Position numbers and translations under genes: made by a program. Below, piece after piece: positions 8,903-19,949 of a stretch of DNA of 64,000 nt (its first letter is position 1; each line of letters begins with the position of its first letter). Source of the DNA: Senegalia massiliensis (lineage in GTDB: Bacteria > Bacillota > Clostridia > Tissierellales > SIT17); NCBI RefSeq assembly GCF_900626135.1, contig NZ_LR130785.1:498023-562022 (forward strand). Direction: 5' to 3'. Below the pieces are notes generated by a model. It was not told the DNA's origin. It saw only the letters and a list, made by a program, of their open reading frames with translations, and searched no databases.

Positions 8903-10413
8903 ACCTAAGACCTGAAGAGATTAGCTCAATTATAAAAGAGCAAATTAAAAATTATAAAAAAAGAATAGACGTAGAAGATGTAGGAAGTGTACTTGAAGTT
9001 GGAGATGGTATCTCTAGAGTATATGGACTTGAAAATTGTATGGCAGGAGAACTTCTTGAATTCCCTGGTGAAATATATGGTATGGCTTTAAACTTAGAAG
9101 AAGATAACGTAGGTTGTGTGTTACTTGGACCTGATGACAACATAAAAGAAGGCGATACTGTAAAGAGAACTGGAAGAATAGTAGAAGTTCCAGTAGGGGA
9201 TCAAATGATAGGTAGAGTAGTAAATGCTCTAGGTCAATCCATAGATGGAAAAGGTGCAATAGAATCAGATAAATATAGACCAGTAGAGCAAAAAGCATCT
9301 GGTGTTATAACAAGAAAATCTGTATCTGTGCCACTTCAAACAGGAATAAAAGCTATTGACTCCATGATTCCTATAGGACGTGGACAGAGAGAGCTTATCA
9401 TTGGTGACAGACAAACAGGTAAAACAGCAATAGCAATAGATACAATATTAAATCAAAAAGATCAAGATGTAATATGTATATATGTTGCAATTGGACAAAA
9501 GAAATCAACAGTTGCAGGAATATATGAGAATTTACAAAAAAGAGGAGCAATGGACTATACTATAATAGTTTCAGCAACAGCAAGTGAGCTTGCTCCACTT
9601 CAATATATAGCACCATATGCAGGAGCTGCAATGGGTGAAGAATTTATGTTTAATGGAAAAGATGTACTTATAATATATGATGACCTTTCTAAACATGCGG
9701 TTGCTTATCGTACAATGAGTTTACTTCTTAGAAGACCACCAGGACGTGAAGCTTATCCTGGAGATGTATTCTACCTTCATTCAAGATTACTTGAACGTGC
9801 AGCAAGATTAAATGAAGATTATGGTGGAGGTTCTATGACAGCACTTCCAATAATAGAAACTCAAGCAGGAGATATCTCAGCATTTATTCCAACAAATGTT
9901 ATATCAATTACAGATGGACAGATATTCTTAGAAACAGACCTTTTTGCATCAGGTCAAAGACCTGCTATAAATGCAGGACTTTCAGTATCTCGTGTTGGTG
10001 GAGATGCCCAAATTAAAGCAATGAAAAAAGTTTCAGGGACACTTAAAATTGACCTTGCACAATATAGAGACCTTCAATCATTTGCACAATTTGGTTCTGA
10101 TTTAGATAAAGAAACTAGAACTGCTCTTGATCGTGGAGAGAGAATAATGGAAGTATTAAAACAACCTCAATATTCACCAGTAAATGTAGAGCATCAGGTA
10201 ATGATACTTTTTGCTGTAACTAAAAAATATTTAAGAGATATACCAGTAGAAAAAGTAAAAGAATTTGAATCAGAATTTATTAAATATATGGATACAAATC
10301 ATCCTGAAATAGGAAAATCTATATTAGATAATGGAAAGCTTTCAGAAGAAGATGAAGAGATTCTTAGAAAAGGAATAGAAGATTTCAAAGAAGAATTCAA
10401 AAAAACTATGTAA
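8899..10413 (+). CDS. atpA: F0F1 ATP synthase subunit alpha
   Basis: A 504-residue alpha subunit, normal length. Walker [10 protein letters not shown] is at about residues 169-177, and the arginine finger region lies in the [16 protein letters not shown] stretch near 345-375. GTG start overlapping atpH, with GAAAGAGGTGG as ribosome binding site inside atpH. Non-catalytic nucleotide site of F1. Confidence 0.97.
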   Translation: MNLRPEEISSIIKEQIKNYKKRIDVEDVGSVLEVGDGISRVYGLENCMAGELLEFPGEIYGMALNLEEDNVGCVLLGPDDNIKEGDTVKRTGRIVEVPVGDQMIGRVVNALGQSIDGKGAIESDKYRPVEQKASGVITRKSVSVPLQTGIKAIDSMIPIGRGQRELIIGDRQTGKTAIAIDTILNQKDQDVICIYVAIGQKKSTVAGIYENLQKRGAMDYTIIVSATASELAPLQYIAPYAGAAMGEEFMFNGKDVLIIYDDLSKHAVAYRTMSLLLRRPPGREAYPGDVFYLHSRLLERAARLNEDYGGGSMTALPIIETQAGDISAFIPTNVISITDGQIFLETDLFASGQRPAINAGLSVSRVGGDAQIKAMKKVSGTLKIDLAQYRDLQSFAQFGSDLDKETRTALDRGERIMEVLKQPQYSPVNVEHQVMILFAVTKKYLRDIPVEKVKEFESEFIKYMDTNHPEIGKSILDNGKLSEEDEEILRKGIEDFKEEFKKTM

Positions 10414-10438
10414 GCTTTTAAAGAAGAGAGGTGTTTAG

Positions 10439-12732
<2,294 letters not shown>

Positions 12733-12742
12733 AGGTGATAAA

Positions 12743-13144
12743 ATGTCAGCTACATTTGATCTCGAAATAGTAACGCCAGATAGAAAATTCTTTGAAGATG
12801 AAGTTGAAATGGTAGTAGTTAGAGGACTTGAAGGAGATGTAGGAATATTAAAAAACCACACTCCTTATGTAACGCCTCTTGCAATAGGTAGAGTTAAAAT
12901 AAAGCAAAATGGTAAATATCGTGAGGCAACAGTTGCAGAAGGATATTTAGATGTTACAAAAACAAAAACAACAATAGTTACAGATGCAGCAGAATGGCCA
13001 GAAGAAATAGATTTAAATCGTGCAGAATTAGCTAAAAAACGTGCAGAAGAAAGATTAAAAAGAAAAGAAAATGATATGGATGCACAGAGAGCAGAGATTG
13101 CACTTAAAAAAGCTATAAATAGAATAAATATGAAAAGAAGATGA
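12743..13144 (+). CDS. atpC: F0F1 ATP synthase subunit epsilon
   Basis: A 133-residue epsilon subunit with an N-terminal beta-barrel (family motif GDVGILKNHTPYVTPL) and a C-terminal helical hairpin rich in Arg/Glu/Lys. It couples gamma to the c ring and can inhibit ATP hydrolysis. Last gene of the operon; a terminator follows. Confidence 0.95.
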   Translation: MSATFDLEIVTPDRKFFEDEVEMVVVRGLEGDVGILKNHTPYVTPLAIGRVKIKQNGKYREATVAEGYLDVTKTKTTIVTDAAEWPEEIDLNRAELAKKRAEERLKRKENDMDAQRAEIALKKAINRINMKRR

Positions 13145-13174
13145 AAAGATAGGTAGATTCTACCTATCTTTTTT
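13144..13174 (+). terminator. Rho-independent terminator of the atp operon
   Basis: Stem AGATAGGTAGA/TCTACCTATCT with minimal loop and six T. Confidence 0.93.
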
Positions 13175-13195
13175 AATGTATAAATTAATAAATAT

Positions 13196-13224
13196 TAGAC
13201 AATTAGTACTATGATTGATATAAT
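13196..13224 (+). promoter_or_regulatory. Sigma-A promoter for the ywmB-murA region
   Basis: TAGACA, 17-base spacer, TATAAT. It predicts a start near 13231 and hence a leader of about 225 bases before the ATG at 13457. The interval 13145-13456 has no protein gene. Confidence 0.65.
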
Positions 13225-13361
13225 ATTATAGCTAGATATTAAATGTTAATTATTTTTTTTATTGGGTAAAAAAAACTCATATCAAGACATTACTTTTCCC
13301 TAAAAATTTAAATAAAAAAATGTATAAAGGACAAGTTACATTGTCAATACTATTTATTGAA

Positions 13362-13449
13362 AGGGAAGAGTACACAGAATGTAAAAATGTTTTTGTCCCC
13401 CTTTAACATTTTTACCACATATCTTGCTCTTCCCTATATTTTTAGGGAG
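13362..13449 (+). promoter_or_regulatory. Structured leader RNA with alternative helices over the ywmB ribosome binding site
   Basis: Two nested perfect stems are visible: outer AGGGAAGAG (13362-13370) with CTCTTCCCT (13427-13435), inner GTAAAAATGT (13381-13390) with ACATTTTTAC (13406-13415). A third helix TCCCTA (13431-13436) with TAGGGA (13443-13448) uses the 3' arm of the outer stem and covers the AGGGAG ribosome binding site. Outer stem and third helix cannot form together, so the element looks like an on/off switch of translation. It matches no RNA family I recognise. Confidence 0.55.
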
Positions 13450-13456
13450 TGATATT

Positions 13457-14257
13457 ATGTATGGTAAAAGGTTAATAATAACTGTAATATTAATACTTAT
13501 TTTAGCTTTCTCAAATTATACAGTATCAGCTAGCATAAGGAATAATCTAGAACAACCAATTGTAACAGCATTTAATAATACAAATGCAAATTTAATAGAA
13601 ATAAGCATAAAAGCTCAAGGAACAATAAATGAAGAATTTATGTCCCAAAAAGATATTAAAAAACTAGGACAAGACTTAAAAAATAAGTTTAACATAATAG
13701 GTGAGCTTGAAAACAATAATAATATTAAACAATTGAACTCTACAGAAAAACTGTATAGTATAGATTATATAGAAAGTAAAAATAATAAAAAAGCAATAGT
13801 CTCTGGGTTGGATAAAAATAACAGATTTGTCACAATAAATGTTTTGACATACAATGACAAATATAGTAATCTTAATAGGACTGAATTAATAGTTAACATA
13901 ACATCTGAAAATGTTAATAATTACAAAAAAATTGAAAGTAATGTCCAAAAAATATTTGAAGAATATAATACAATACCAAACATAACTTCAAAAGCAATAG
14001 GAACATTTGAAGGAAATATAAAATCTGAAGAAAAATTTAATATAATATCCCATATAACAAAAAAAATAGATGCAAGAATTGTTGAAGAATATAAAAATCC
14101 AGATATTTTAAGTATTAGTGCCTATTCACCAAATATAGATAATCATATATATACAGGTAAGAATAAGATGAATTTAAATATCGCTATGAGGCATAATTAT
14201 ACTGAAGACAAAACTTATATCTTCATTGCAACTCCAATTATTGACGGTGGATATTAG
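13457..14257 (+). CDS. YwmB-like exported protein
   Basis: A 266-residue protein with an N-terminal signal anchor (residues 5-25) and an otherwise hydrophilic Asn/Lys/Ile-rich body; no catalytic motif is visible. Position between the atp operon and murA is that of ywmB in Bacillus (TATA-box-binding-like fold family, function unknown), and length fits. The ATG at 13457 is preferred over an in-frame TTG at 13424 because AGGGAGTG lies seven bases before it and the N terminus then begins with the signal sequence. Assignment rests on synteny and general features more than on motifs. Confidence 0.65.
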   Translation: MYGKRLIITVILILILAFSNYTVSASIRNNLEQPIVTAFNNTNANLIEISIKAQGTINEEFMSQKDIKKLGQDLKNKFNIIGELENNNNIKQLNSTEKLYSIDYIESKNNKKAIVSGLDKNNRFVTINVLTYNDKYSNLNRTELIVNITSENVNNYKKIESNVQKIFEEYNTIPNITSKAIGTFEGNIKSEEKFNIISHITKKIDARIVEEYKNPDILSISAYSPNIDNHIYTGKNKMNLNIAMRHNYTEDKTYIFIATPIIDGGY

Positions 14258-14327
14258 TAAAAGTTGGAATTGTGTTTTGGGCATTTATAGAACTAAAGGA
14301 TAAAAAGTATAATAAGGAGGAAAAAAA

Positions 14328-15608
14328 GTGCCAAAACTCATAGTAGAAAAAAGCCCTCCATTAAAGGGGAAAGTTAAAATAAGTGGAGCAAAAAATTCAG
14401 CCCTACCTATTATGGCAGCAACATTACTATCAACAGATAAATGTGAACTTACTGAAGTACCAAATTTAAGAGATGTAAATGTAATGAAAGAAGTACTAAA
14501 TTCACTTGGAGCAGATGTAAAAAAAACAAGTGATGAATCATATAATATAAACGCTAAAAACTTAAATAATTCAGAAGCACCATATGAACTTATGACTAAG
14601 ATGAGAGCATCATTCTTGGTTATGGGTCCACTTCTTGCAAGATTAAAAAAAGCAAGAATATCTATGCCAGGTGGATGTGCAATAGGAACAAGACCTATAG
14701 ATTTACACTTAAAAGGATTTAAAGCATTAGGAGCAGAAATAGAAGTAGGTCATGGATATGTAGAAGCAAAAGTGGAAGATAGATTAAAAGGAAATAGAAT
14801 ATATTTAGATTTCCCAAGTGTAGGAGCAACAGAAAATATAATGATGGCAGCAGTAATGGCAGAAGGAGAAACAATACTTGAAAATGTAGCTCAAGAGCCG
14901 GAAATAGTAGATTTAGCTAATTTTTTGAATAAACTAGGTGCTGATGTTAAAGGTGCAGGTACTAATACAATAAAGATTAATGGAGTAGATGAATTAAAAA
15001 ATTGCAATCATACAATAATACCAGATAGAATAGAAGCTGGAACGTATATGGTGGCAGCAGCTATGACAGGTGGAGATATTACAATAGAAAATATTGAACT
15101 TGACCATGTTAAGTCTATAATATCTAAACTTAAAGAATCAAATATAGAATTCACTGAAGTTAAAAATAATACTTTAAGAGTAGTAGCACCAAAAACTATA
15201 AAAGCAGTAGATGTAAAAACACTTCCTTATCCAGGATTTCCAACAGATATGCAAGCTCAAGTTATGGCAATGATGAGTATGGCAGAAGGTACAAGTGTAA
15301 TAATAGAAACAATATTTGAAAATCGCTTTATGCATGTAAATGAACTTAGAAGAATGGGTGCAGACATCAAAATAGATGGAAGAAGTGCAATAGTAACAGG
15401 ACAAGAAAAGCTTTTAGGAGCACCTGTAAATGCAACAGATTTAAGAGCAGGAGCCGCACTTATACTTACAGGACTTATATCTGATGGTATTACTGAAGTA
15501 AATCAAATACATCATATTGATAGAGGATATTCAAATATAGAACAAAAACTTACTAATTTAGGAGCAAAAATTAAAAGAGTAGAAGTGGAAATGGAAACAG
15601 GAGCTTAA
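14328..15608 (+). CDS. murA: UDP-N-acetylglucosamine 1-carboxyvinyltransferase
   Basis: A 426-residue MurA, first committed enzyme of peptidoglycan synthesis (transfers enolpyruvate from PEP to UDP-GlcNAc in the cytoplasm). Lys22-Asn23 in [10 protein letters not shown] and the catalytic Cys117 in [11 protein letters not shown] are present, so the enzyme should be sensitive to fosfomycin-type alkylation. GTG start with AAGGAGGAAAAAA ribosome binding site. Followed at once by a terminator. It lies next to sporulation genes as in Bacillus. Confidence 0.97.
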   Translation: MPKLIVEKSPPLKGKVKISGAKNSALPIMAATLLSTDKCELTEVPNLRDVNVMKEVLNSLGADVKKTSDESYNINAKNLNNSEAPYELMTKMRASFLVMGPLLARLKKARISMPGGCAIGTRPIDLHLKGFKALGAEIEVGHGYVEAKVEDRLKGNRIYLDFPSVGATENIMMAAVMAEGETILENVAQEPEIVDLANFLNKLGADVKGAGTNTIKINGVDELKNCNHTIIPDRIEAGTYMVAAAMTGGDITIENIELDHVKSIISKLKESNIEFTEVKNNTLRVVAPKTIKAVDVKTLPYPGFPTDMQAQVMAMMSMAEGTSVIIETIFENRFMHVNELRRMGADIKIDGRSAIVTGQEKLLGAPVNATDLRAGAALILTGLISDGITEVNQIHHIDRGYSNIEQKLTNLGAKIKRVEVEMETGA

Positions 15609-15624
15609 TAGCTTCTGTTTTTTT
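15597..15624 (+). terminator. Rho-independent terminator overlapping the murA stop
   Basis: Eight-base stem ACAGGAGC/GCTTCTGT (one G-U pair), loop TTAATA, then seven T. The stem begins within the last codons of murA. Confidence 0.85.
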
Positions 15625-15658
15625 ATATATAAAATAATAAAAAATAAATATATTAATA

Positions 15659-15687
15659 TTGACATATTTTAGGTAAGGGTATATTAT
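15659..15687 (+). promoter_or_regulatory. Sigma-A promoter for the c-di-AMP riboswitch operon
   Basis: TTGACA (15659-15664), 17-base spacer, TATTAT (15682-15687); a second possible -10 TATAAT starts three bases later with a 20-base spacer. Confidence 0.75.
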
Positions 15688-15705
15688 AATAAATAAAAAA
15701 TAAAT

Positions 15706-15829
15706 TTATCGCTTAATTTCATTTGAAAGCGGGGGACCCAATTACTTGGGGCGTATTCCGAAAGGATAGGATAACTCTTTCAATCCGAGCCCGACAGCTA
15801 ACCTCGTCAGCGTTGAAGGAGGAGTATCT
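15706..15829 (+). ncRNA. c-di-AMP riboswitch (ydaO/yuaA class)
   Basis: The conserved blocks of the ydaO motif occur in order: TCGCTTAATTTC, GGGGGACCCA, TTGGGGCGTATTCC, GGATAGG, CCGAGCCCGACAGCTAACCTCG, CAGCG, then GAAGGAGGAG. This class binds cyclic di-AMP and, in studied cases, switches expression off when ligand is high, matching its frequent place before K+ and osmolyte uptake genes. The GGAGTA at the 3' end (15811-15816) can pair with TACTCC (15852-15857) in the terminator loop, giving a plausible antiterminator. Confidence 0.93.
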
Positions 15830-15840
15830 TGAAATTTTTT

Positions 15841-15867
15841 AAAGCCATGGTTACTCCATGGCTTTTT
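15841..15867 (+). terminator. Riboswitch-controlled intrinsic terminator
   Basis: Stem AAAGCCATGG/CCATGGCTTT around TTACT with a five-T run, 57 bases before the kinase start. It is the expression platform of the c-di-AMP riboswitch. Confidence 0.9.
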
Positions 15868-15924
15868 GCGATTTTAGAAAGAATATTTTAATTGAAATTT
15901 AACCTTACGAAGGATGGTGAGTAC

Positions 15925-17778
15925 ATGAAAAAAACTATTAAATTTAAAATGATAGCAATATTTGTTTTAATATTTATAGTATTGGCTGCTAATAGTATTT
16001 GGTCAATTTATAACTTTAATAATTTAAATCATTCCATAGAAGAAATAATGGAATCAAACTATGCTAGTGTGGTTGCAGCACAGAATATGATAGTAGCATT
16101 AGAAAGACAGGATAGTGCAGAGTTATCTCATATGTTTGATGATAATAAAAACTCTCAAAATGTATTTTTAGAAAATGAGAAAGTATTTTTAAAATGGTTA
16201 GCACGAGCAGAAGATAATATAACAGAAAAGGGAGAAGAGGAAGTAATTAAAGTTATAAACGATTTATATACGGGTTATATAGAAGACTATTATAATTTAA
16301 TAGAAATTCAAAACACCAAAGGGATAGAAGAATCTAGAAATTATTACTATAATAAAATCCTTCCTACTTTTGAAAAAAGTAAAAAAGAGGTTAGAAATCT
16401 TCAATTACTTAATCAAAATTCAATGATTGAACAAAGAAATGAAGCTCAAAAAATAGCTAAAAATGCATCCTATTCTACTTCTATAATTTCACTAATAACT
16501 ATACTGTTAGGGGTTATTTTAGTTTTTTACTTAGTGAATAAAATAGTTAAACCTATTAGAAATTTAATAGATAAAATAAAGAAAATTGCAGAAGGCGACT
16601 ATACTCAGCAATTAGATGTAACAGGGGATGATGAAATTTCAGAGTTATCTAAGGAATTTAATATAATGTCTGAAAAACTTAAAAAATATGATTTATTAAG
16701 TATTAGAAGATTAATGAAGGAAAAACAAAAATCTGAGTCAATTGTTGAGAGTATAAGTGATGGAATTATAGTAACAGATGAGGATAATAAGATAATTTTA
16801 GTTAATAATGCAGCAGAAAAAGCTTTAAACATAAAAGAAACGAAGGTAATTAATAGACACTTTTTAGAAGGGATAAACAAAGAAGAGATTTTTAATATTA
16901 TAAAGAATATTAAAAATAAAAGTAATTTAAGTGATACTAAAAAATATACAGATATTACTATAGAGAATGATGAAGAAATAAAGCACTATAATGTAAATGT
17001 TAAGCCTATAAGAAATAAAGATGGAGAAAATATTGGAATGGTCACATTGATGCAGGATATAACTAAACTAAAAGAAGTAGATCAAATGAAATCCGACTTT
17101 GTCTCTACAGTTTCACATGAGTTTAGAACTCCATTAACATCTATAGGAATGTCAGTAGGATTATTGCTTGAGGGTATAACCGGAGAGATTACAGAAGATC
17201 AAAAAGAATTATTAGATGCTATTAAAGAAGATAATGAAAGGTTGAAAAGTCTTGTAAGTGATTTATTAGATTTATCAAGATTAGAGTCAGGAAAAATACA
17301 GATGGATATAGATTCTTATGATATAAATAATATAATAAATCATTCTGTGAAACCTTTTTATAGACAAGCAGAAGAAAAAAATACTACTATTAATATAGAT
17401 ATAAAAGAAAATACATCTAAAGTAAAAGCAGATTTTAATAAAATATCATGGGTGCTTACTAATCTTATTGGAAATGCATTAAGATATACTCCAGAAGATG
17501 GAACAGGAAAAATTGAAATTAAAGTAAAAGATACAGCTAATAAAGTGTTAGTATCTGTAGCAGATAATGGCAAAGGAATTCCAGAAGATCATCAAAAAAA
17601 AATTTTTGAAAAATTTATTCAGGTAAAAGATGTGAATGGAGAAAATACTGGAGGAACTGGATTAGGATTGGCTATTAGCAAGGAAATAGTAAATGCTCAT
17701 GGAGGAGATATATGGGTAGAAAGCAATATAGGTGAAGGAACTATATTTTATTTTACTCTTTATATAGGAGGGAAATAG
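15925..17778 (+). CDS. Membrane sensor histidine kinase (HAMP-PAS-HisKA-HATPase)
   Basis: A 617-residue kinase. Membrane spans flank an extracellular helical-bundle sensor of about 155 residues (spans ~8-28 and ~186-206); then HAMP (~210-260), PAS (~275-380), HisKA with His398 in TVSHEFRTPL, and HATPase_c with the N box (NLIGNALRYTP), DNGKGIP and GGTGLGLAI motifs. The ATG at 15925 is chosen over a TTG at 15892 because AGGATGGTGAG precedes it and the transmembrane segment follows directly. It is the first gene behind the c-di-AMP riboswitch and heads a potassium-uptake operon, so its input may concern turgor or envelope state; this is inference. It is not KdpD. Confidence 0.92.
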   Translation: MKKTIKFKMIAIFVLIFIVLAANSIWSIYNFNNLNHSIEEIMESNYASVVAAQNMIVALERQDSAELSHMFDDNKNSQNVFLENEKVFLKWLARAEDNITEKGEEEVIKVINDLYTGYIEDYYNLIEIQNTKGIEESRNYYYNKILPTFEKSKKEVRNLQLLNQNSMIEQRNEAQKIAKNASYSTSIISLITILLGVILVFYLVNKIVKPIRNLIDKIKKIAEGDYTQQLDVTGDDEISELSKEFNIMSEKLKKYDLLSIRRLMKEKQKSESIVESISDGIIVTDEDNKIILVNNAAEKALNIKETKVINRHFLEGINKEEIFNIIKNIKNKSNLSDTKKYTDITIENDEEIKHYNVNVKPIRNKDGENIGMVTLMQDITKLKEVDQMKSDFVSTVSHEFRTPLTSIGMSVGLLLEGITGEITEDQKELLDAIKEDNERLKSLVSDLLDLSRLESGKIQMDIDSYDINNIINHSVKPFYRQAEEKNTTINIDIKENTSKVKADFNKISWVLTNLIGNALRYTPEDGTGKIEIKVKDTANKVLVSVADNGKGIPEDHQKKIFEKFIQVKDVNGENTGGTGLGLAISKEIVNAHGGDIWVESNIGEGTIFYFTLYIGGK

Positions 17779-17798
17779 AATAGAAAGGGGCATTAGAT

Positions 17799-18167
17799 AT
17801 GGAAAAGATATTAATAATAGAAGATGAAAAGAATATAATATTACCTTTAAAAATGTTTCTACTAAAACTAGGCTATGATGTGAAAATAGCTACAGATGGA
17901 ATAGAAGGTATAAGGATTGCCCAAGAGATTATTCCAAATATAATCCTTTTAGATATAATTCTGCCTAAAATGAATGGGTATCTAGTATGTAAAGCACTAA
18001 AGGATGAATCAGAGACAAAAAACATTCCGATAATTTTTATGAGTGCTAAAACACAAGAAAAGGATATAAAAAAGGCCTATGATGTAGGAGGAGAAGATTA
18101 TATAATAAAACCTTTTATTCATAAAGATATAGAAAAAATATTAAATAAATATTTAAAGGAGGATTAG
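17799..18167 (+). CDS. Single-domain response regulator
   Basis: A 122-residue receiver domain without an output domain. Acidic pocket Glu8/Asp9, phospho-acceptor Asp52, Ser/Ala switch MSAK and Lys in KPF are present. It lies 20 bases after the kinase and two before a second regulator, so it likely acts as a phosphate relay or as a regulator of a protein partner. Confidence 0.92.
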   Translation: MEKILIIEDEKNIILPLKMFLLKLGYDVKIATDGIEGIRIAQEIIPNIILLDIILPKMNGYLVCKALKDESETKNIPIIFMSAKTQEKDIKKAYDVGGEDYIIKPFIHKDIEKILNKYLKED

Positions 18168-18169
18168 TT

Positions 18170-18856
18170 ATGGTAAAAAAAATACTAATTGTTGATGATG
18201 AGAAAAATATAAGAATGACATTAAAGCATTCGTTAAAGAGTCAAGAGTTTGATATATCTATGGCTGTAAATGGTGAGGAAGCATTAGAGAATATTAAAAA
18301 TAATAAGTTTGATTTAATACTTTTAGACATTAAAATGCCAGGACTTGATGGAATGGAAGTGTTAAAGAAAATAAGGGACAATGGTAATAACGTAAATGTT
18401 ATCATGATGACTGCCTATGGCAGTGTGGAAAAAGCTGTAGAAGCTATGAAACTTGGAGCTATTGACTTTATAAGTAAACCTTTTACACATGAAGAAATTA
18501 GAAATATTGTTAAAGAAGTCTTGGGAAGAGAAGAATTAATGGAAGAAGATTTAGACACTTCTAAAGATATATTAGAATATGCCAAGAAGTGTATTTTAAG
18601 TAATCGATATGATGAAGCTAGGATATATTTAAAAAAAGCTATAGGAGGAGATGTAAACTCTCCAGAACCTCATAATCTGTTAGGGGTATTAGAAGAATAT
18701 GAAGGTAAACTAGATTTAGCACAAAAACATTATAGAGCTGCCCTAGCATTAGATCCTACGTATGAGTCTGCTAATAGAAATCTTCAGAGAACAGTTCAAA
18801 TGAGGTATACAAGACAAGGTATTTCTTTAGGAGGAAGTAAGGATGAGAAAAAATAA
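18170..18856 (+). CDS. Response regulator with TPR output domain
   Basis: A 228-residue protein: receiver domain (1-120, phospho-acceptor Asp53, TAYGS switch, KPF lysine) followed by about 90 residues containing at least two tetratricopeptide repeats (AKKCILSNRYDEARIYLKKA and the LLGVLEEYEGKLDLAQKHYRAAL stretch, ~140-205). No DNA-binding domain is seen, so output is probably by protein-protein contact. It overlaps the TrkA gene by 14 bases, which ties the signalling pair closely to the K+ channel genes. Confidence 0.9.
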   Translation: MVKKILIVDDEKNIRMTLKHSLKSQEFDISMAVNGEEALENIKNNKFDLILLDIKMPGLDGMEVLKKIRDNGNNVNVIMMTAYGSVEKAVEAMKLGAIDFISKPFTHEEIRNIVKEVLGREELMEEDLDTSKDILEYAKKCILSNRYDEARIYLKKAIGGDVNSPEPHNLLGVLEEYEGKLDLAQKHYRAALALDPTYESANRNLQRTVQMRYTRQGISLGGSKDEKK

Positions 18857-19277
18857 TAAAGACGAATATATTATTATTGTAGGATGTGGAAGGCTAGGAT
18901 CTCATCTTGCTAGCCTTCTTTCAAAGGCAAGAAAAAGTGTGGTTGTTATTGATAATAAGGAAGATGCTTTTAATAGATTATCAGATGACTTTAGTGGTTT
19001 TACAATAGAGGCAGATGCCATAGAAGAGGAGACCCTATTAGAAGCTAAAATAAATAGAGCAGATGTGGTAGTTACTACAACTAATGATGATAATACAAAT
19101 GTGATGATTGCTCAGATTGCGAAAACTATATATGGAGTACCAAAGGTTATAGCAAGACTATTTGATCCTTCTAGACAAGAAATGTACGAGGAGTTAGACA
19201 TAGATACAATATGTCCTACTATTTTATCAGCAGTGGAATTTAAAAACATTATAATTGGCTCAGGGGAGGAGTATTAG
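18843..19277 (+). CDS. TrkA-type RCK_N protein, lacking the C-terminal RCK_C domain
   Basis: A 144-residue protein consisting of just the Rossmann NAD(P)-binding RCK_N domain (GCGRLGSHLASLL at ~11-23, acidic VVIDNKEDAF end of beta 2). Usual KtrA/TrkA units have a second RCK_C domain of ~70 residues, which also carries the c-di-AMP site in KtrA; it is absent here. Encoded between the response regulator and a full TrkA, it probably assembles with that partner on TrkH. Ribosome binding site AGGAGG lies inside the upstream gene. Confidence 0.87.
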   Translation: MRKNNKDEYIIIVGCGRLGSHLASLLSKARKSVVVIDNKEDAFNRLSDDFSGFTIEADAIEEETLLEAKINRADVVVTTTNDDNTNVMIAQIAKTIYGVPKVIARLFDPSRQEMYEELDIDTICPTILSAVEFKNIIIGSGEEY

Positions 19278-19279
19278 GA

Positions 19280-19948
19280 ATGAATATTATAATTGTTGGA
19301 GGAGGTAAGGAAATTCATTTTCTTACAAAGTCATTTATATCGAAAGGATATAATGTAACAATAATAAATAATAGTATGGAAGACAGTAAATTATTAGCAA
19401 AAGTACATGAGAAGGCAATTGTGGTTCATGGAGATGGAACAAAACCTTATGTATTAGAAGATGCAGGAGCAGCCTATTCACATATGATAATAGCCCTTAC
19501 TCCAAAGGACCCTGATAATTTAGTAATATGTCAAATAGCTCAGAAGATGTTTAAAATAAAAAAAACATTTGCTGTTGTTAATGACCCTAAAAATGTAAAA
19601 ATATTCGAAATTTTGGGTGTGGATACTGTTATTAGTACAGCTAGTATAATTTCATCATTGATAGAACAGAGAGTATCTGTAGATGATATAACAAATCTTA
19701 TGCCTATAGAAGCTGGGAAGGTATCTATGATGGAAATAGAGGTGAAGGGTGAATTTCCAATAGTAAATAATAATCTAAAAGATATTAATCTTCCAAATGA
19801 TGCTATAATAAGTTGTATTTTAAGAGGGAATGAGGCTATAATACCTAGAGGAGATACAATTATATATAAAGGGGATAAATTAATAATATTATCTTTACCA
19901 AAGGTTCAGTCTGAAACCCTTAAAGAGATAAGGGGAAGGGTTGATTAA
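19280..19948 (+). CDS. TrkA/KtrA-type potassium uptake regulator (RCK_N + RCK_C)
   Basis: A 222-residue protein with one RCK_N domain (IIVGGGKEIHFLTKSF at the N terminus, dinucleotide-binding) and one RCK_C domain (~137-220). It would sit on the cytoplasmic face of the TrkH channel and gate it by nucleotide binding. The RCK_C domain is a known c-di-AMP target in related KtrA proteins; here the same ligand would act both on the leader RNA and possibly on this protein. It ends two bases before the likely trkH start. Confidence 0.88.
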   Translation: MNIIIVGGGKEIHFLTKSFISKGYNVTIINNSMEDSKLLAKVHEKAIVVHGDGTKPYVLEDAGAAYSHMIIALTPKDPDNLVICQIAQKMFKIKKTFAVVNDPKNVKIFEILGVDTVISTASIISSLIEQRVSVDDITNLMPIEAGKVSMMEIEVKGEFPIVNNNLKDINLPNDAIISCILRGNEAIIPRGDTIIYKGDKLIILSLPKVQSETLKEIRGRVD

Positions 19949-19949
19949 C

